The notes under the pieces were generated by a model. That model was not told the origin of the DNA. It worked only from the letters and a program-made list of their open reading frames with translations, and did no database searches. This document shows, piece by piece, positions 60,115 through 64,000 of a stretch of 64,000 bases of DNA. The position numbers were made by a program, and so were the translations under genes. The stretch comes from Bog-159 sp963756605 (lineage in GTDB: Bacteria > Acidobacteriota > Terriglobia > Bryobacterales > Bryobacteraceae): assembly GCA_963756605.1 (NCBI GenBank), contig CAVWOT010000018.1, positions 186,001 through 250,000 of the forward strand, given 5' to 3'. Every line of letters begins with the position of its first letter. Within the stretch, counting starts at the first letter, position 1.

Positions 60115-61287
60115 ATGAAGAGAATCGTTACCGTGCTATTTATGATGGGCGCCGCGTTCGGCGCAAGCGCAGACCTTTCACCAGCGGCGCACAGCATCGC
60201 AGAAGCCAACAAAGTAATCAGAGAAAAACCAGAGCAGTACACGAGTTACAACCTTCTGGCAATGGCGCTGGTGCACCGCGCACAGGAGACCGCCGACGAC
60301 GGCTACTATGCGCAAGCCGAGGACGCCGTAAGGAAGTCACTGGAATTATCGCCGCATAACTTCGATACCGGGAAGATACAAGTCTCCATCCTACTGGGTG
60401 AACATGAGTATCCGGCCGCACTCGAAGCCGCCAAGACACTGAACAAGAAAGTTCCAGACGATGTCATGGTCTACGGATTGTTGACCGACGCGAATGTCGC
60501 GCTGGGCAATTACAAAGACGCGGAGAACGCCGCGCAGTGGATGCTCAATCTTCGCCCCGGGAATTTGCCTGCGCTGATCCGGGCCGCCCATCTACGCGAA
60601 TTGTTCGGGGATGCGGAAGGTGCATATGAACTGATGGAGATGGCCTATCAGTCGACAGTGCCGACAGAGACAGGCGAGCGCGCCTCGCTCCTCACACAGA
60701 TGGGCCATCTGCGGTTCGCGTCCGGCAACACCGACACGGCGGAAAAACTGTTCCAGCAGGCGCTGACATCTTTTCCAGGCTATTACTCCGCGCTGGGAAA
60801 TCTGGCCGAAGTTCGCGTCGCCCAAAAGCGTTACGAGGAGGCAGTGGTTCTGTTACAGCGGCGCTACGAAGCCGCACCGCGCGCGGAGTACTGCTATGAC
60901 TTGGCCGAAGCGCTGCAATTGGCCGGCCGCGCTGACGAAGCGCAGAAGGCGTTCGCGGAATTCGAAGCAAGAGCGCTTACGGAATCGAGCAAGAGACAAA
61001 ACTCCAACCGCGAACTGATCTTCTACTATGCCGATCACGCGCGCCAACCGGCCAAAGCTCTGCAAGTGGCGCAACAGGAGTACGCCTGGCGCCATGACGT
61101 ATTCACGCTGGACGCTTATGCTTGGGCGCTGCACGTCAATGGTCGGGATGTGGAGGCGCGCCAGCAGATGGAGACCGCCTTGGCCGTGGGAATTCGGGAT
61201 GCAAAGCTCTTTCGCCACGCCGGAGAAATCGCCCCGATGGCGGGAGACACGCCAGTGGAAAGACAAGGGGAACAACGGAGAAAGTAG
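60115..61287 (+). CDS. Exported TPR protein, paralogue of the one at 54751
   Basis: 390 residues from ATG 60115; a longer frame from 60058 would run through the terminator hairpin. The signal peptide (RIVTVLFMMGAAFGASA) is followed by about eight tetratricopeptide units. ELIFYYADHARQPAKALQVA and EYAWRHDVFTLDAYAWALHV NG-type blocks mirror the C-terminal part of the 54751 protein. Periplasmic scaffold inferred. It sits between DUF4331 and an Oar-like receptor that has its own promoter. Confidence 0.8.
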   Translation: MKRIVTVLFMMGAAFGASADLSPAAHSIAEANKVIREKPEQYTSYNLLAMALVHRAQETADDGYYAQAEDAVRKSLELSPHNFDTGKIQVSILLGEHEYPAALEAAKTLNKKVPDDVMVYGLLTDANVALGNYKDAENAAQWMLNLRPGNLPALIRAAHLRELFGDAEGAYELMEMAYQSTVPTETGERASLLTQMGHLRFASGNTDTAEKLFQQALTSFPGYYSALGNLAEVRVAQKRYEEAVVLLQRRYEAAPRAEYCYDLAEALQLAGRADEAQKAFAEFEARALTESSKRQNSNRELIFYYADHARQPAKALQVAQQEYAWRHDVFTLDAYAWALHVNGRDVEARQQMETALAVGIRDAKLFRHAGEIAPMAGDTPVERQGEQRRK

Positions 61288-61297
61288 TAGCACGTAC

Positions 61298-61326
61298 TTG
61301 AAATTTGTGCGAAGGGATGGTAGTAT
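61298..61326 (+). promoter_or_regulatory. Promoter of the second Oar-like receptor gene
   Basis: TTGAAA (61298-61303) and TAGTAT (61321-61326) with exactly 17 nt between. The leader of about 40 nt contains GGAGG before the ATG at 61374. Confidence 0.55.
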
Positions 61327-61373
61327 TACGAAACTAGCATTCTTGCTACGACGTCAACGGAGGGATTGGCAGC

Positions 61374-64000
61374 ATGATTCTCGCATGGCGATGGCGCTCT
61401 CTCTTTCTTGCCCTAGTCGTGCTGGCGGCGCGCATGGCAGGCGCCGGCGGGAGTATTTCCGGTGTGCTAAAAGACCCCACGGGCGCAGTAATACCGGGCG
61501 CCCAACTCACTCTCGTCAATACTGCGCTCAAGGCTGAATTCAACGCAGCTTCCGACGCGCAGGGATTCTACTCGTTTCCGGCACTCCCGGTGGGCCACTA
61601 CGATCTGACGATCGAAGCGGCTGGGTTCAAAAAGCAGCAAAAGACAAATCTGGCAGTGGATGCCGATGCAGCCGTAAGAGTAGATGCCTTATTGGAAATC
61701 GGACAGCAAACCGAGACCGTGACGGTCACTGAGACCGAGGCCGCCCTCCAGACGGAGGTGGATACAGTCGCCACCCACCTTGGTGAGATCATATCAGACG
61801 GCCAGATCGAAGCCATCCCTCTGAACGGCCGCAGCTATACCGATCTGCTGGCGATTCAGCCGGGAGTGAGCCCCATCACCACTCTGACTCCCACTTCGGT
61901 CATCATGGCAGGAGTCACCGGTACTATCAATCCTTCCGGCGATCTGAATCCGGGAAACGTTTCGATCGACGGCCAGCGGGAATCTTCCAACGGCTTCATG
62001 GTGAACGCTGTCGACGTGCAGGAGCATATGAACGGCGGCACGTCGGTGATCCCGAATCTCGATTCTATTCAGCAGTTTCGCGTACTCACTAACAACTTCG
62101 ATCCCGAGTATGGCAATTACAACGGCGGCTTAGTGAATGTAGTGACGAAATCTGGCAGTAACAACCTGCACGGTGAAGCTTTTGAGTTCCTGCGGAACAC
62201 GGATCTGGATGCCAGGAACTACTTCGACGATGTCCGCGGTGCGTTCCAACAGAACCAGTTTGGCGGTGTGATCGGTGGGCCTTTCCGAAAAAATCGGGTG
62301 TTTTTCTTTCTCGACTATCAGGGAACCCGCACAAAGGAAGGTATCGCCTCTCCGGTAACATCGGTACCCTCCCTCCAGGATCGCACCGGTAACCTGAGCG
62401 ATATGGCGAGTTCTTTAACCGGCACGGTGAGCGGAGCGTACATCGCCAGCCTGCTGACGCAAAAACTGGGATACGGGGTGTCAGAGGGCGAACCATACTA
62501 TACGTCCGGCTGCACCACTCCGCTCACTTGTGTTTTTCCGAACGCCATCATTCCGGCCGATGCATGGTCCGCGCCGGCTGCGAAACTGTTGCCATATATT
62601 CCGGCGCCTGACATCGGCGCGAATCTGTTCGCCACTTCCGCATATCCTGAGTCCGTCAGAGATGACAAGGCCGGCAGCCGGATAGACGCCAATACGCGAT
62701 GGGGGCAATTCTCCGGTTACTACTTCGTAGATAATTACCGGCTGGATAATCCATATCCCGGCGGTCAGGGCGGTGCCAGCATCCCCGGCTTCGATGCGCT
62801 CACCAGAGGCCAGGCGCAGATGATCACACTGGGTGACACGAAAGTGCAGGGCGCTTCCGCCGTAAACGAATTCCACGTGGGATTGTTGCGCAATGTGAAC
62901 AATATCGGCCAGCCGCGCGGCGGCGCGGGCGTGACTCTTCAATCGCAAGGCTTTGTGACTGGAGTGGGTACGCCGGGTATCGTGGTACAGGCGCCGCAAT
63001 TCGAGGGCGTCGAGAATATTGTCTTTCCTTCCTTTGTCATGGGCGTTCCGATTACTAACCTGGATCAGTGGAATAACACGCTATATGCCAGCAACACGGT
63101 ATCGAAAGTCGTCGGGACGCACACATTCAAGTTCGGCGGCGAATTTCATGCCGATCAGGTTAATGAAAATCCGAACGCCACGTTCAACGGCACTTTCAAC
63201 ATCGACGGCACGCAAACTGGCTCACCCTTTGCCGACTTTTTGTTAGGTTTTCCCAGTAACTTCACGCAAACCACCGGGCAGCGCTTCTATCTGCGGAACC
63301 GCTATGGCGCGGCCTTCGCGGAAGACAGCTGGCGCGCGCGGAATAATCTGACTCTGAACTTCGGCCTGCGGTGGGACTTAATTATGCCCTGGCGAGAGAA
63401 ATACAATAACATACAGACTATCGTTCCGGGCGAGCAATCGGTTCTTTATCCCAACGCGATCCCGGGGTTAGTTGTGCCTGGCGATCCGGGAATTCCCGCA
63501 ACGCTTTCGCCGACGAAATATCACAACTTCGCGCCACGCATCGGCCTGGCATACGCACCCAGCTTCCGCGATGGTTTCTGGAAGACGCTGCTGGGCGGCG
63601 AGGGCAAGAGCAGCATCCGCGCCAGCTACGGCATGTTTTATACGGCCTTCCCGGGATTGACCGCCGGTATCATGTACGGCGTCCCTCCGTTCGGCTATAA
63701 CTATCTGAGTCCGGCGCCGCCTCTATTTGCGACGCCATTCATCACGGCCGCGGATGGCAGCCAGAACACTGATCCGTTCCCGCTGGACTTCCCTCCACGC
63801 AATGTCTCCGCGCAGAATCCGTTTACCAGTTTCAATTTTGCGGCGGTAACTCCCATCGCCGCCGATCCTTATTTCTACTACCGCAATAGCGTTCCCTATA
63901 CGGAAAACTACATGTTTTCGATGCAGCGCCAGTTCGCGGGCGATGCCCTGTTGACTGTCAGCTACGCGGGAAATGAAGGTCATCACCTGCTAGTGTTGGT
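61374..64000 (+). CDS. Oar-like TonB-dependent receptor (3' end outside window)
   Basis: 875 residues are visible from ATG 61374 (GGAGG 10 nt upstream); the frame is open at the window edge. A signal peptide leads into a carboxypeptidase-regulatory-like domain (GGSISGVLKDPTGAVIPGAQ...GHYDLTIEAAGF, about 25-115). A plug-type region follows (AIPLNGRSYTDLLAIQPGV; NYNGGLVNVVTKSGSNNLHG), then beta-barrel strands (FLRNTDLDARNYFDD; FAEDSWRARNNLTLNFGLRW). Same class as the receptor at 16268. Substrate unknown; a link to the upstream nickel/cobalt-DUF4331-TPR group is suggested only by position. Confidence 0.9.
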   Translation, partial: MILAWRWRSLFLALVVLAARMAGAGGSISGVLKDPTGAVIPGAQLTLVNTALKAEFNAASDAQGFYSFPALPVGHYDLTIEAAGFKKQQKTNLAVDADAAVRVDALLEIGQQTETVTVTETEAALQTEVDTVATHLGEIISDGQIEAIPLNGRSYTDLLAIQPGVSPITTLTPTSVIMAGVTGTINPSGDLNPGNVSIDGQRESSNGFMVNAVDVQEHMNGGTSVIPNLDSIQQFRVLTNNFDPEYGNYNGGLVNVVTKSGSNNLHGEAFEFLRNTDLDARNYFDDVRGAFQQNQFGGVIGGPFRKNRVFFFLDYQGTRTKEGIASPVTSVPSLQDRTGNLSDMASSLTGTVSGAYIASLLTQKLGYGVSEGEPYYTSGCTTPLTCVFPNAIIPADAWSAPAAKLLPYIPAPDIGANLFATSAYPESVRDDKAGSRIDANTRWGQFSGYYFVDNYRLDNPYPGGQGGASIPGFDALTRGQAQMITLGDTKVQGASAVNEFHVGLLRNVNNIGQPRGGAGVTLQSQGFVTGVGTPGIVVQAPQFEGVENIVFPSFVMGVPITNLDQWNNTLYASNTVSKVVGTHTFKFGGEFHADQVNENPNATFNGTFNIDGTQTGSPFADFLLGFPSNFTQTTGQRFYLRNRYGAAFAEDSWRARNNLTLNFGLRWDLIMPWREKYNNIQTIVPGEQSVLYPNAIPGLVVPGDPGIPATLSPTKYHNFAPRIGLAYAPSFRDGFWKTLLGGEGKSSIRASYGMFYTAFPGLTAGIMYGVPPFGYNYLSPAPPLFATPFITAADGSQNTDPFPLDFPPRNVSAQNPFTSFNFAAVTPIAADPYFYYRNSVPYTENYMFSMQRQFAGDALLTVSYAGNEGHHLLVL

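Overview
The window reads as a high-GC chromosomal segment of an acidobacterium, most likely order Bryobacterales near Candidatus Solibacter. Three large exported proteins end in or contain the Solibacter-type C-terminal domain (TIGR03437). There are Oar-like TonB-dependent receptors with carboxypeptidase-regulatory N-termini, an SBBP beta-propeller protein, an S53 (kumamolisin-type) protease, and the ANRRNAQKSTGPRTPEGK protein family. All of this rests on family knowledge and reading by eye; no search was run.

Layout. 1-9 kb: SBBP protein, aceE, a decayed Uma2 gene, the 3' end of a group II intron, a small TPR protein, and a dynamin-like GTPase with an unknown partner. 9-11 kb: a coupled muropeptide-recycling pair (NlpC/P60 endopeptidase and dipeptide epimerase). 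11-20 kb: S53 protease, a GntR/UTRA regulator divergent from an Oar-like receptor across an operator-rich gap, and a TPR protein. 20-24 kb: a MerT-like/thioredoxin-like gene with an in-frame UGA that I read as selenocysteine, then manA, aspC and coaD. 24-31 kb: small hypothetical genes, iscS coupled to a twice-frameshifted mnmA, a twice-frameshifted SAM hydroxide adenosyltransferase, and a dicarboxylate/glutamate symporter. 31-46 kb: O-antigen ligase-like protein, esterase, GH29 fucosidase, a 1860-residue repeat protein, a TIGR03437 protein, GT39-like transferase, and a deformylase-like protein. 46-51 kb: decayed toxin-antitoxin remnants, DinB-like protein, deoB-tpiA, and a PIN toxin with an unfamiliar large partner. 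51-64 kb: two divergent ECF sigma/zinc anti-sigma units, then paralogous TPR proteins flanking a fused nickel/cobalt transporter and a DUF4331 protein, ending in a second Oar-like receptor that runs off the window.

Cross-cutting features. (1) Most longer gaps carry dispersed elements made of short hairpins in tandem, often enclosed by GTGGGGC...GCCCCAC. (2) Several genes have -10-like hexamers only 6-12 nt before the start codon, suggesting leaderless mRNAs. (3) Two neighbouring genes (mnmA and the SAM enzyme) each carry two single-base insertions, which is either recent decay or assembly error.

The most notable single item is the candidate selenoprotein at 20721-21482: an in-frame UGA gives a U-G-T-C redox motif and is followed immediately by a hairpin of the bacterial SECIS type. 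No tRNA, rRNA or CRISPR array was found.
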